A stretch of 64,000 nucleotides of DNA from Piscibacillus halophilus (lineage in GTDB: Bacteria; Bacillota; Bacilli; Bacillales; Alkalibacillaceae): assembly GCF_900110685.1 (NCBI RefSeq), contig NZ_FOES01000003.1:1-64000 (forward strand), read 5' to 3'. The notes beneath the pieces are model-generated. The model ran no database searches, had not been told where the DNA came from, and saw nothing but the letters and a program-made list of their open reading frames with translations. The translations under genes were made by a program, and so were the position numbers. This document shows, piece by piece, positions 8,056 through 17,532 of the stretch. Every line of letters starts with the position of its first letter. Position 1 is the first letter of the stretch.

Positions 8056-9798
8056 ATGATTAGCGTATTTAAAAAATTATCATGGTATTTTAAAGAGCAA
8101 TGGATCCGGTACACATTGGCTATTACGGCTTTAATCATCGTAAATGTTCTCGTAGTTATTCCACCAACTCTTTTGGGTGAAATCATTGATTCCATACAAA
8201 TGAATCAATTAACGAATGAACGTTTTACACAGTTAGTTGCATTTTTTATAACTTTAGTCATCGTAAGTTATTTAATCTCTTTTTTCTGGGACTACACATT
8301 GTTTGGAAGAGCAATCCTATTAGAGAAGAAAATGCGCTCGCTCTTGATGGGTCATTTTATGAAAATGACACCGTCTTTCTTTGGGAAATACCGCACAGGC
8401 GACTTGATGGCTCGTGCAACGAACGATTTAAAAGCAATCATGATGACAGCAGGATTCGGAATTCTTACATTAGTTGATTCAACGGTTTTTATGGCATTTA
8501 TTATTGCGATTATGTTGTTTACGATTGATGTGAAATTAACTTTAGCGGCTCTGATTCCATTACCAATTATGGCGTTCATTATGCAAAAATACGGAAAAGC
8601 CATTCATGAGCGGTTCATGAAAGCTCAAGCATCCTTTAGCGAGTTGAACAACGACACACTTGAATCAATTCAAGGAGTTCGAGTTATTCGCGCTTTTGTT
8701 CAAGAAAAGCAGGATGAAAAAAGATTTAATGATAAAACAGAAGAAGTCTTTCAAAAGAATATTGATGTAGCAAAACTAGATGCTTTATTTGAGCCGACAA
8801 TCAAAGTGTTAGTGGGGTTAGCTTATACGATTGGTTTAGGGTTTGGCTCATATTTAGTGATTCGCGGGGATATTACAATTGGTAAACTAGTCTCGTTTAA
8901 TGTTTACTTAGGAATGTTGATTTGGCCAATGTTTGCAGTTGGAGAATTGATTAATGTGATGCAACGAGGTAATGCATCATTGGATCGAATAGATCAAATT
9001 TTATCCCACAAACCAGATGTGTCAACTCCTGAAAAACCTAAGTTAGTCGAACGTCCAGAATCGATTATTTTTAAAGACTTATGGTTTAAATATCCTGACG
9101 TATCACAATATGATTTAAAAAATATCAATTTGAATATTCAACGAGGAGAAACAATCGGTATTGTAGGGATGACAGGGGCAGGAAAAACAACCGTGTTTAG
9201 ACAGTTATTAAGGGAATATCCACCTGCTGAAAAAGGTGCCTTATATATTAACAACGTTCCAATTCAAGAGATATCGTTAGAACAAACCCGTGATTGGATC
9301 AGTCATGTACCACAAGATCATATTTTATTTTCAAAAACAGTGAGAGAAAATATTTTATTTGGTAATCCAAATGCTTCGGATGATTTAATTTATGAAATAT
9401 TAGAAACGGCATCTCTACGTGAGGATATAGAAAATTTACCAGAAGGTCTCGATACATTAGTAGGAGAAAGTGGAGTGACGTTATCAGGCGGTCAGAAGCA
9501 AAGGGTATCCTTAGCTCGAGCTTTAATTAAAAATCCAGAAATTTTAATTCTTGATGATTCATTGTCTGCAGTTGACGGTAAGACAGAGTCTAAAATTATT
9601 GAACACCTAAAGAGAGTTCGTTCTAATAAAACCACATTGATAGCAGCACACAGATTGTCAGCTGTGCAACATGCCGATCAAATCATCGTTCTTGAAAACG
9701 GTGAAATTGTTGAACATGGTACACATGAAGAACTTATGAAACATCAAGGTTGGTATTATACGCAATTCGTTATTCAACAGATGGAGGGAGGGAATTAA
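8056..9798 (+). CDS. bmrC: ABC multidrug exporter half-transporter BmrC (YheI-type)
   Basis: A 580-aa type IV ABC half-transporter: six membrane helices (about 1-320) and a nucleotide-binding domain (about 335-575) with Walker A GMTGAGKTT, signature LSGGQKQR, Walker B ILILDDSLSAVD and switch AAHRLS. The residue after the Walker B aspartate is Asp rather than the catalytic Glu, the hallmark of the degenerate-site subunit in heterodimers such as BmrC/BmrD. ATG 8056 follows AAAGGGGGAAT. It is one base from bmrD, so the pair is co-translated. In B. subtilis BmrCD exports drugs such as doxorubicin and Hoechst 33342. Confidence 0.93.
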   Translation: MISVFKKLSWYFKEQWIRYTLAITALIIVNVLVVIPPTLLGEIIDSIQMNQLTNERFTQLVAFFITLVIVSYLISFFWDYTLFGRAILLEKKMRSLLMGHFMKMTPSFFGKYRTGDLMARATNDLKAIMMTAGFGILTLVDSTVFMAFIIAIMLFTIDVKLTLAALIPLPIMAFIMQKYGKAIHERFMKAQASFSELNNDTLESIQGVRVIRAFVQEKQDEKRFNDKTEEVFQKNIDVAKLDALFEPTIKVLVGLAYTIGLGFGSYLVIRGDITIGKLVSFNVYLGMLIWPMFAVGELINVMQRGNASLDRIDQILSHKPDVSTPEKPKLVERPESIIFKDLWFKYPDVSQYDLKNINLNIQRGETIGIVGMTGAGKTTVFRQLLREYPPAEKGALYINNVPIQEISLEQTRDWISHVPQDHILFSKTVRENILFGNPNASDDLIYEILETASLREDIENLPEGLDTLVGESGVTLSGGQKQRVSLARALIKNPEILILDDSLSAVDGKTESKIIEHLKRVRSNKTTLIAAHRLSAVQHADQIIVLENGEIVEHGTHEELMKHQGWYYTQFVIQQMEGGN

Positions 9799-9799
9799 T

Positions 9800-11821
9800 A
9801 TGGATCAACCATCAACCGAGAAGCGTTTATTTCAATATGCGTGGTCTTTTAAAAAAAGTATCTTTATCGGTCTGCTATGTTTGATGGTTTCGGTAGCCTT
9901 AGAACTATCGGGACCATTCATAGCTAAACATTTAATTGATCAGCATATTGTCGGTGTTGCAAACCATTATGTCGTAAGTGAAAATAATGAAGGGGTTCAT
10001 TTTAACGGAATGACTTATGAAAGGATCGATCGGACAGAACAACCATCAGATGAACAAGTCACCCTATATCAAGATGGGATCTCGTTTTATTTATTTGATG
10101 AAAAGGTTCCATTGAATGCTTCTATAGTTGAATCGAACTCAGATCGTTTCGTTTTGGATGATCAAGGAGAGTCCATTGAAACGACTGGTCAAAGATTATC
10201 AGCAGGCGAAGTTTATACTTTTTTTGAAGGTGAAATCGGCTCGATCATGTGGTTGCTAGCCTTATACATGGGATTAATCTTAATCGCATCCTATTTCTTA
10301 TATTACAAGACGTATTTATTACAATTTGCCTCGAATCGAATTATTCAAAAAATGCGTCGAGATGTATTTGAACACATTCAAAGCTTACCGATTAAGTATT
10401 TCGTTGATCAACCAGCTGGTAAAATTTTGGCAAGAGTTACGAATGATACTGAGGCGATTCGTGAGCTGTATGTAAAAGTATTAGAGGTGTTTGCCTCTGG
10501 TGCAATTTATATATTTGGTATATTTGTAGCGCTGTTCATTCTTGATCCAAAACTGGCAGCGATCTGTTTATTTTTAATTCCAATATTGTTTATTTGGATG
10601 AAATCATATAAAAAAGTCGGTGGTCGTTATAATCGAATCATTCGAGAAACAAATAGCCAAATCAATGCGAATATAAATGAGTCAATCCAAGGTATGTCAA
10701 TTATTCAAGCTTATAATCAGACAGAACGAATGACAGGTGAGTTTGAAGAGCTCAATGAAAAACATCGTGTTTATCAAACGAAAATGAATACTTTTACAGC
10801 ATGGACATCATTTAATTTAGTCGATGTAATGCGAAATGTTGCCTTCGTTGTCTTCATACTTTATTTCGGTGGAGCGGCATTAGATGGAACTACACTCGCT
10901 TCAGCTGGTCTACTTTACGCTTTAGTTGATTTATTAACACGTCTATTTGAACCAGTTGATCAAATTGTCAGCCAATTAGCTCAGCTAGAACAAGCAAGGG
11001 TATCAGGAGGTCGTGTTTTCGAGTTAATGGACGAAAAAGGTGAAGAAGTGAATTATAGCTCTATTCCTCGATATGAAGGTCACGTCTCTTTCAACGATGT
11101 ATCATTTGCTTATGAGAAAGATGACTACGTTCTAAATGGAATTAATTTTGAAATTACACCTGGTCAAACAGCCGCATTCGTTGGTCATACTGGTTCAGGT
11201 AAAAGCACCATTATGAATTTGCTGTTTCGATTTTATGATCCCACCCATGGGAAAATATTAATTGATGGTCAAGATACAAAAGAGTTTTCAAAACAACAAG
11301 TGCGAAAACATATTGGTATTGTGTTGCAAGACCCATTTATTTTTACTGGTACCATCATTTCAAATATCACGATGGATGACCCATCTATTTCAAGAGAGCA
11401 AGCCATTGAGGCGTTAAAAGCTGTTGGTGCTGATAAATTCATTGAAAAGCTACCTAATCAATATGATGAACCCGTTAAGGAGAAGGGAAATGAATTTTCC
11501 ACTGGTCAACGTCAGTTGTTGTCATTCGCGAGAGCTTTAGCCTTTAATCCAGCTATATTAATCTTGGATGAAGCAACAGCTAATATTGATACCGAAACAG
11601 AAGGGCTGATTCAAGAAGCCTTAAATGTACTCAAAAAAGGCCGTACGACACTCGTGATTGCTCACCGATTATCAACCATTCAACAAGCTGACCAAATTTT
11701 CGTTTTAAAACATGGTAAAATATTAGAAAAAGGAAACCATGAAAGCCTCTTGAAAGAACGTGGCGAATATTTTAATATGTATGAAATGCAACTTGGTCGA
11801 AATCGAATGAATGTCTCTTAA
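9800..11821 (+). CDS. bmrD: ABC multidrug exporter half-transporter BmrD (YheH-type)
   Basis: The 673-aa partner subunit has the same length as B. subtilis YheH/BmrD. A roughly 100-residue extracytoplasmic insertion (about residues 50-145) sits between the first two helices, as in BmrD. The NBD has Walker A GHTGSGKST, an atypical signature FSTGQRQ instead of LSGGQ, a canonical Walker B ILILDEATANID with the catalytic Glu, and AHRLS. Thus the subunit supplies the intact Walker B while BmrC supplies the intact signature, forming one competent ATP site. Start ATG follows GGAGGGAGGGAATTAAT. Confidence 0.93.
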   Translation: MDQPSTEKRLFQYAWSFKKSIFIGLLCLMVSVALELSGPFIAKHLIDQHIVGVANHYVVSENNEGVHFNGMTYERIDRTEQPSDEQVTLYQDGISFYLFDEKVPLNASIVESNSDRFVLDDQGESIETTGQRLSAGEVYTFFEGEIGSIMWLLALYMGLILIASYFLYYKTYLLQFASNRIIQKMRRDVFEHIQSLPIKYFVDQPAGKILARVTNDTEAIRELYVKVLEVFASGAIYIFGIFVALFILDPKLAAICLFLIPILFIWMKSYKKVGGRYNRIIRETNSQINANINESIQGMSIIQAYNQTERMTGEFEELNEKHRVYQTKMNTFTAWTSFNLVDVMRNVAFVVFILYFGGAALDGTTLASAGLLYALVDLLTRLFEPVDQIVSQLAQLEQARVSGGRVFELMDEKGEEVNYSSIPRYEGHVSFNDVSFAYEKDDYVLNGINFEITPGQTAAFVGHTGSGKSTIMNLLFRFYDPTHGKILIDGQDTKEFSKQQVRKHIGIVLQDPFIFTGTIISNITMDDPSISREQAIEALKAVGADKFIEKLPNQYDEPVKEKGNEFSTGQRQLLSFARALAFNPAILILDEATANIDTETEGLIQEALNVLKKGRTTLVIAHRLSTIQQADQIFVLKHGKILEKGNHESLLKERGEYFNMYEMQLGRNRMNVS

Positions 11822-11834
11822 GTAGGTGAGCGAG

Positions 11835-12638
11835 ATGACTGATGATAAACGTCCAGATATCATCGATGAGGATCTTTATGAAAATATAGATGAAGAAGAA
11901 ATGTATGAAATATTACAAGAAAAAAAGAGAGAATTACGTGAAAGAGACAAAGAAGAAGAGCAAAAGCCAAAACGCCCATTTCCTAAATGGGTATTTTGGC
12001 TTATTGCTGTTTTTATGGTCATCAATATTGGTGCAGCTATCCCCAATTTCTTTTCGTTAGCCGCGATTGATTTCGTCAAAACATCCGCTCAGCTCATGAT
12101 GGATGAGGATATTCAGGAATATAAAGAATCCATTGCATTAATCGATACAGGTGAAAGTAAGGGGACGGGTTTTACTTTTACCGAAGAAGGACAAATATTA
12201 ACGAATTATCACGTGATTGATCGATCAGGACAATTACTTGTTTACTTACCAGAAGATGGCCCATATACAGCCACAATAGTAGAAACTTATCCTGATATAG
12301 ATTTGGCTGTCCTTAAAATAGAAGGAGAGGAATTTCCTTATCTCGATTTAGCAGACCAAGCAACGTTTAAAAAGGATGAGCCGTTTTACTTTATTGGTAA
12401 TCCCTTAAGATTTAGTGGAATTGCTAATGAAGGTGAAATTATTGGCCTTTCTGATTCCTCACTGGACACTGATGTATTAATGCTTCAAGCTCCAGTTTAT
12501 CGAGGGAATAGCGGAAGTCCTGTAATTAATGAACAAGGTGAGGTTATTGGTGTTATTTATGCTACGCGTCAAAGTGAGGAACATGGAAAAGTCGGTTTAG
12601 CCATTCCAATCGAATCGTTTCATGAGCGATATGAATAA
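11835..12638 (+). CDS. Membrane-anchored trypsin-like (HtrA-type) serine protease without PDZ domain
   Basis: The 267-aa protein has an acidic cytoplasmic head (1-48), one membrane helix (about 51-75) and an extracellular chymotrypsin-fold domain. The triad is visible: His126 (NYHVID), Asp156 (DIDLAVL) and Ser226 (GNSGSPV). Unlike HtrA/HtrB it stops after the protease domain, with no PDZ. ATG 11835 is chosen over GTG 11826 because AGGTGAG immediately precedes it. It lies 13 bp after bmrD and probably shares its transcript, though a functional link to the exporter is only inferred from position. Confidence 0.87.
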   Translation: MTDDKRPDIIDEDLYENIDEEEMYEILQEKKRELRERDKEEEQKPKRPFPKWVFWLIAVFMVINIGAAIPNFFSLAAIDFVKTSAQLMMDEDIQEYKESIALIDTGESKGTGFTFTEEGQILTNYHVIDRSGQLLVYLPEDGPYTATIVETYPDIDLAVLKIEGEEFPYLDLADQATFKKDEPFYFIGNPLRFSGIANEGEIIGLSDSSLDTDVLMLQAPVYRGNSGSPVINEQGEVIGVIYATRQSEEHGKVGLAIPIESFHERYE

Positions 12639-12649
12639 AGGTGTATAAC

Positions 12650-12676
12650 ACCCATAAAGGGAAATGTGGAACCGAA
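12650..12676 (+). promoter_or_regulatory. Possible SigI-dependent autoregulatory promoter
   Basis: ACCC at 12650-12653 and CGAA at 12673-12676 resemble the -35 (ACCCCC-like) and -10 (CGAA) elements of SigI promoters. The -35 match is incomplete and the spacing is not certain. Autoregulation of sigI operons is known. Confidence 0.35.
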
Positions 12677-12705
12677 CAATTATAGTACGTTGGGGGTGAT
12701 GAGGG

Positions 12706-13437
12706 GTGTTAAAGCGTCCAAAAATAGATGACGTATCCCTCGAGGAACACGTGAAGGCCGTACAATCAGGAGATGAGGAGACCCGTCATCATCTATTAGC
12801 GGATTATCAACCTTTTATTGCAACATGTGTTTCTAAAGTGTGTAAAAGGTATATAAATCCAGAAAGAGATGATGAGTTTAGCATTGGATTAATGGCTTTT
12901 AATGAAGCGATTGATGCTTATTCGGTGGAAAAAGGTAGTTCTTTTTTATCTTTTGCCAAATTAGTCATTACACGAAAGGTTATTGATTACATAAGATCAG
13001 AAAAAAATGACTTTTCGACCATTTCACTTGATCAGTCAGATAGTGATGAAGATAGTCATTCACAAGATTGGCAAATTGCTGATGCATCAAAAAAGGTTTT
13101 TTATGACGATGAATTAGCATGGCATCGTCAAATTGAAATAGATGAATATAATGAGAAGTTAAAAGAATATAAGTTATCATTTTCAGAATTAGCAAGAGTC
13201 TCTCCTAAACATCAAGATGCAAAGAAAACGTCTCAGCATATCGCTAAAATCATATATGAACATGAAGAGATTAAAGAATACATTTTAAAGAAAAAGAGAT
13301 TGCCTATTAAAAAAATCGTCCCAATCGTTAATGTCAGTAAGAAAACCATTGAGCGAAATCGTAAATATATTTTAGCTATTTTTATATTAATAAATGAAGA
13401 CTTTACATTTTTAAAAGATTATATTAAGGGGGTGTAA
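12706..13437 (+). CDS. sigI: RNA polymerase sigma factor SigI
   Basis: A 243-aa sigma-70 family protein of the SigI group. The region-2 core is visible (FSIGLMAFNEAIDAYSVEKG, then SFAKLVITRKVIDYIRSEK), and the C-terminal part contains the SigI-type helix-turn-helix (PIVNVSKKTIERNRKYILA). In Bacillus SigI responds to heat and envelope stress. GTG 12706 follows a GGGGGTGATGAGGG ribosome site. The next gene, encoding its anti-sigma factor, begins 2 nt after the stop, the standard sigI-rsgI pairing. Confidence 0.93.
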   Translation: MLKRPKIDDVSLEEHVKAVQSGDEETRHHLLADYQPFIATCVSKVCKRYINPERDDEFSIGLMAFNEAIDAYSVEKGSSFLSFAKLVITRKVIDYIRSEKNDFSTISLDQSDSDEDSHSQDWQIADASKKVFYDDELAWHRQIEIDEYNEKLKEYKLSFSELARVSPKHQDAKKTSQHIAKIIYEHEEIKEYILKKKRLPIKKIVPIVNVSKKTIERNRKYILAIFILINEDFTFLKDYIKGV

Positions 13438-13439
13438 TC

Positions 13440-14726
13440 ATGAAAAAAGGACTCATCGTTGAACAAAAAAGAACAAGCACGTTAATGATGACAGCTGACG
13501 GCTCTTTTTATAAAGCGCGTAAGATTGAGGGGTCGATAGGGGAAGAGTTGCCTTTTGAACCGTTAGAAAGCCCCAGTCTTATTTTTGACTCAATTATTCA
13601 TTGGTTTCGTTCACTAGCCTTCATGAAACCTGCCATGGCCGCAATTATAGCATTATTATTTATTATTCCTTTCTATTCATGGTTAGGTGAAGATGAGGTT
13701 CATGCTTACGTGAGTATTGATATTAATCCAAGTGTTGAACTGTCTTTAAATGATCATTATGAAGTGATTGATATAGTAGGATTAAATGATGATGGAAACC
13801 GACTTATAGAACAATTAACCGATTGGGAAGGTGAACCGGTTGATCAAGTTTCATCTAAAATACTAAGTTTAAGTGATCAACTAGGTTATTTAGATCATGA
13901 CCATCAAGTGTTATTCGGAATTAGTTATGTTGAGCAATTAACCAATAGTCATGATGTTTTACAAGAAGTATCTCAAGAAATGCAGTCAGCATTTGACTCG
14001 ATTGACGTCGCCTTATTTGAAATACCATCACAAGTAAGAACAGAAGCTCACAATCAGAAGACTTCAATGAATTTAATGTATGCATCTAATTTATTAGATG
14101 AAATGGATCAACAATTAGAAACATCAGAAAAAGAGATAGAGACAAATACAGATAGGTCTAAACAATCCTCAAAAGATATAGATTTAAAGAACTTGGAAGT
14201 GGTTGAGAAGTTTGTGGAAAAATCCAACTCTGATCAAATACCACCAGGGTTAAAGAAAAAAGTCGAAAAGTATCACGAAAAACAAGAACAACAGAAAGAA
14301 AAGACAAAACAAAAACCTGATAAACAAGAGAGTCAAAAAGAGGAAAAATCCAAAAACAAAGAGAAGTCTAAAAAAGAAAATAATAACTCTAACGAAACAG
14401 ATGAGTCAGACCATCCTTCACAAAAAAATAATCCACCTTCACAAAAAGATAAATCTAAAAAAGATAAACAAAAGGGCAAACAAAAAGATCAAGAAAAAAA
14501 GCAAAACCATGGAGGCCCAAAGAAGGATCAAGGTGATGGGTCTCCTCCCGGTTTGGACCGAAAGGACAACCTTAAGCAACCCAACAACAAAGGTCAAAAC
14601 AATCAAAAAAAATCTAATAATAACGAAAAAAAAGGTGGTCCTAAATCCAAAGGGTTAGATAAGAAAAATGATGAACATCCAGGTAAGAAAAAAGGAAATG
14701 ATAAAGATAATAATAAACCGAATTAA
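13440..14726 (+). CDS. rsgI: Anti-sigma-I factor RsgI, transmembrane, with long K/N/Q-rich tail
   Basis: RsgI holds SigI at the membrane. The N-terminal RsgI domain (residues 1-50, MKKGLIVEQKRTSTLMMTADG) is cytoplasmic, a single helix spans about 62-80, and the conserved extracytoplasmic core begins AYVSIDINPSVELSLN. From about residue 205 to the end (428) the sequence is a low-complexity, lysine-, asparagine- and glutamine-rich tail without a recognisable sensor domain. Such a basic tail could contact teichoic acid or other wall polymers; this is inference. It is longer than B. subtilis RsgI (about 380 aa). Confidence 0.92.
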   Translation: MKKGLIVEQKRTSTLMMTADGSFYKARKIEGSIGEELPFEPLESPSLIFDSIIHWFRSLAFMKPAMAAIIALLFIIPFYSWLGEDEVHAYVSIDINPSVELSLNDHYEVIDIVGLNDDGNRLIEQLTDWEGEPVDQVSSKILSLSDQLGYLDHDHQVLFGISYVEQLTNSHDVLQEVSQEMQSAFDSIDVALFEIPSQVRTEAHNQKTSMNLMYASNLLDEMDQQLETSEKEIETNTDRSKQSSKDIDLKNLEVVEKFVEKSNSDQIPPGLKKKVEKYHEKQEQQKEKTKQKPDKQESQKEEKSKNKEKSKKENNNSNETDESDHPSQKNNPPSQKDKSKKDKQKGKQKDQEKKQNHGGPKKDQGDGSPPGLDRKDNLKQPNNKGQNNQKKSNNNEKKGGPKSKGLDKKNDEHPGKKKGNDKDNNKPN

Positions 14727-14730
14727 CTTA

Positions 14731-14764
14731 AAGACTACAGAGTTCATTCTGTAGTCTTTTTTTG
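14731..14764 (+). terminator. Terminator of the sigI-rsgI operon
   Basis: An 11-bp perfect stem (14731-14741 with 14748-14758, loop GTTCAT) is followed by a run of T, five bases after the rsgI stop codon. Confidence 0.92.
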
Positions 14765-14922
14765 TTGAATTAATGACCAAACCTTGAAAAAATATGAAAT
14801 TAAATGCATGATAGAATACATGTTGAATTCTGGAAATGTAGATTTTATTATAATGGTCTTCTTAACGGACAACCTGTATCATAAGATATATCATCAATAG
14901 TTCGTGTAAATGAGGTCTTATC

Positions 14923-16332
14923 ATGCGTGAAAGCTTAGTAAAATATAAAAAAACTTTTATCCTAATCGGTGTGGTTCTTTTAGTGGTAGTAGGATTTTTT
15001 ATTTACCGAATGGTTACACATTCGGTCATTCAGTATGCTGATATTGAAAAGAATACAATTCAAACGATTCTAAGTCATACTGAAGACTATACGGAGCATT
15101 CAAGATCATTAGCAAAGCGTTTAGCTAATGAGGAAAACCGACAAAAAATGATTTTAAGTGGCAATGTAAATTTAGGTGAGTTTAGTCAAAAGTCCGTTAT
15201 AGCTCGATCTATTCTCGCAAATTCAAGAATCGTAATAGATTCTCAGCATCAACCTCAGAATGAAGAGATGTCAGCCAATGTTAATGTACAATTACAAAGG
15301 ACGAGTTTATTAAAAGCTCAACTTTATCAAGATTCGTTATATACAGCTGTAAAACTACCTTTTGTACAAAAGGCATTCGGAATTAAAAATGATCGTTTAG
15401 GAGAATGGATGTCAACACATCACGATCAACAAGTGATCGAGGAAGTACCAAGCCAATTAGAGCAATCCTTTAGTTTAAGAGGAATGGATTACATAAAGTT
15501 ATTTCAAATTCTACAAGAAACTGATTTGGAAGAAGAATCAAATGTATCTTTTAAAGATGGTAAATATCAAAAGCTGTCGATGAATGTTTCAGCAGAACAA
15601 GCTGAAACGTTCAAGGAGATATTAATTGATGAAGTTAATTCAAATAACGATAGTGAATATACACAAAAAGTTATGAAGTATGTCGAGCAAATTAGCTTTC
15701 CAGACGGATTTAGCTATGATGTCTATTACACAGAGGATTTTGTAAGATACCGTCAACTCGAGGGAACTTATCGTTATGAAGAGGAAGAGCACAATTTTAA
15801 TATTAACTTAGATACGAAAATAGAAGAGGATCAATACCGTGTAGAATTTGTTTCTAATATAGGTCATCATGACGGACCTATTAAGATTGATTATCAAGCT
15901 ATTGGCGAACCCGGTTCGGATAGTTATAATATAAAAAGAGACCTAAACATACAAAAACAACAGAACGATCAGGCTGAGCTTAAGTGGAATACGCGATACA
16001 GCAGCAATCTACAGGAGATTCAATTTAACATCAATGTCTCGTCTTTTTTACCTAGAGTAGAAGGAAATGTCGATATAAAAACGAATATAGATAAAGATGA
16101 AGGTCAAAAGACTTATCAAGGAGATCTATCCATAAGCAATATTAAGACTTCTTTTGATATAACTCGAGAAATCGATTTTAGTCAAGAGACCGATATCGAA
16201 AAAATAGATGCCCAAGATGTTCGATTCATACATCAAATGTCTATAGATGAATATAATCATTGGTTTAATGGATTAAAAGAACAATTTAATGATTATATAA
16301 AACAAATAATTGAAAAGTTTAATCCTTTTTAA
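14923..16332 (+). CDS. Membrane-anchored protein of unknown family heading an ABC/two-component operon
   Basis: I do not recognise this 469-aa protein. It has one N-terminal membrane helix (about 10-28, with a KYKK positive flank inside) and a long extracytoplasmic part rich in charged and polar residues, with many alternating hydrophobic positions suggesting beta structure (residues 200-440). It contains no lipobox and no cysteine. ATG 14923 follows TGAGGT. It ends 21 bp before the start chosen for the first permease gene and is likely the external accessory or sensing component of that transporter; this role is inferred from position only. Confidence 0.7.
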   Translation: MRESLVKYKKTFILIGVVLLVVVGFFIYRMVTHSVIQYADIEKNTIQTILSHTEDYTEHSRSLAKRLANEENRQKMILSGNVNLGEFSQKSVIARSILANSRIVIDSQHQPQNEEMSANVNVQLQRTSLLKAQLYQDSLYTAVKLPFVQKAFGIKNDRLGEWMSTHHDQQVIEEVPSQLEQSFSLRGMDYIKLFQILQETDLEEESNVSFKDGKYQKLSMNVSAEQAETFKEILIDEVNSNNDSEYTQKVMKYVEQISFPDGFSYDVYYTEDFVRYRQLEGTYRYEEEEHNFNINLDTKIEEDQYRVEFVSNIGHHDGPIKIDYQAIGEPGSDSYNIKRDLNIQKQQNDQAELKWNTRYSSNLQEIQFNINVSSFLPRVEGNVDIKTNIDKDEGQKTYQGDLSISNIKTSFDITREIDFSQETDIEKIDAQDVRFIHQMSIDEYNHWFNGLKEQFNDYIKQIIEKFNPF

Positions 16333-16353
16333 TATATGAAAGGGGGCAGGTCT

Positions 16354-17532
16354 GTGATTTTTCATCTTTGGAAGTATGAGTGGAAGCGGATGCTTAAACG
16401 GCCTGGCCTTTTTTTATTTACTCTTTTATTTCCAATTGCCGTTATAGGATTAATTTCACTCTTCTTATATACAACTGCTAGTGATGAGTTAGAATCAGTT
16501 CATTTACTGGTTTTAGATGAAGACCAAACTTTTGAGACAAATGCTTTAATTAAGCAATTACAAGATGATCAAACCATTGATGGTGAGGTTTTCTTTAATC
16601 AAGGTAAAGAAGATTTATCTTATTATCTTGAACAACCTGATGGATACGCAGCAATCGTTCAAATACCTGAAGGCTTTACAGAACAATTAAGTAATGGTGT
16701 AAATGAATCTATTAATGTTTATTTAAATGAAAACTTGCCCATTGCATCAAACTTAGCTTATTTATTATTAGAAAGTGGACAAGATTACATATCGGCTGCT
16801 CAAACTGGGGTTAATACGGTTAATCATTTTCATATAAAATCAATGGAAGATACAGATGAACGACAACAATTTCTTCAACAATCCATTGTTCACTTTACAA
16901 CTTATTCACTCGGGCGCAATTCGTTCTTTGAAGAAGTATCATCAGAAGGAATGATGCTTAGTTGGTCTATGCAAGCCTTTATTATACTAACGACTTTATT
17001 AATCCTATTTACATATTGGTTGTTGGTCATACTTAATCAGCCAAAGCATCAACCTATTATTCAAAAACGTCTTAATTTAATATCTGTTACACGTTTCGAT
17101 CAATTAATTGCTCAATGGTTATATCAGTTGACATATTTAATGCTTTATATAATCGTAATGGTTTTATCACTGTCATATTTCGTCTTTCCAACAGTTGAGA
17201 TTGACCTTAATCTAATCACTCACTGGTTAACAATTGGAGTGGGATTGACTCTGCTCTATACGCTAATCAGGTTACTGATTCCAACTTTTATATTAAGCAT
17301 TATAATCTTTACTGTGGGCAGTTTAATTTTAATGATGATAAGTGGTTTATTATTACCACCTATCTATCTACCTGAACATTTGAGTATTCTTTCATTTATT
17401 TATGAAGGGTTCGAGAAAATTTGGCTACAGGATAATATACCGATGGTTTATTGGATTGGAGTAGGTATAGCGACGTTAATTGGATTATTAGTATTATTCA
17501 TCGTCCGTAAGATTGGGGTGGTGTTAAAATGA
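16354..17532 (+). CDS. ABC-2 type transporter permease (first of a pair)
   Basis: A 392-aa ABC-2 family membrane protein: one N-terminal helix (LFLFTLLFPIAVIGLISLFL), a large extracytoplasmic domain (about 45-200), then about five helices. GTG 16354 is preferred to ATG 16336 because the AAAGGGGGCAGG ribosome site lies between them. It overlaps the next permease by 4 nt (ATGA) and should form a heterodimeric channel with it. Substrates of this type include peptides, lipids and antibiotics; none is indicated here. Confidence 0.85.
   Translation: MIFHLWKYEWKRMLKRPGLFLFTLLFPIAVIGLISLFLYTTASDELESVHLLVLDEDQTFETNALIKQLQDDQTIDGEVFFNQGKEDLSYYLEQPDGYAAIVQIPEGFTEQLSNGVNESINVYLNENLPIASNLAYLLLESGQDYISAAQTGVNTVNHFHIKSMEDTDERQQFLQQSIVHFTTYSLGRNSFFEEVSSEGMMLSWSMQAFIILTTLLILFTYWLLVILNQPKHQPIIQKRLNLISVTRFDQLIAQWLYQLTYLMLYIIVMVLSLSYFVFPTVEIDLNLITHWLTIGVGLTLLYTLIRLLIPTFILSIIIFTVGSLILMMISGLLLPPIYLPEHLSILSFIYEGFEKIWLQDNIPMVYWIGVGIATLIGLLVLFIVRKIGVVLK

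Noticed and set aside
8056-9798. Asp in place of the catalytic Glu in BmrC as a defect
   Set aside because: It is the normal degenerate site of heterodimeric exporters; BmrD carries the intact Walker B glutamate.
14401-14658. Lysine-rich ORF inside rsgI
   Set aside because: It is an alternative frame of the A-rich RsgI tail without a ribosome site.
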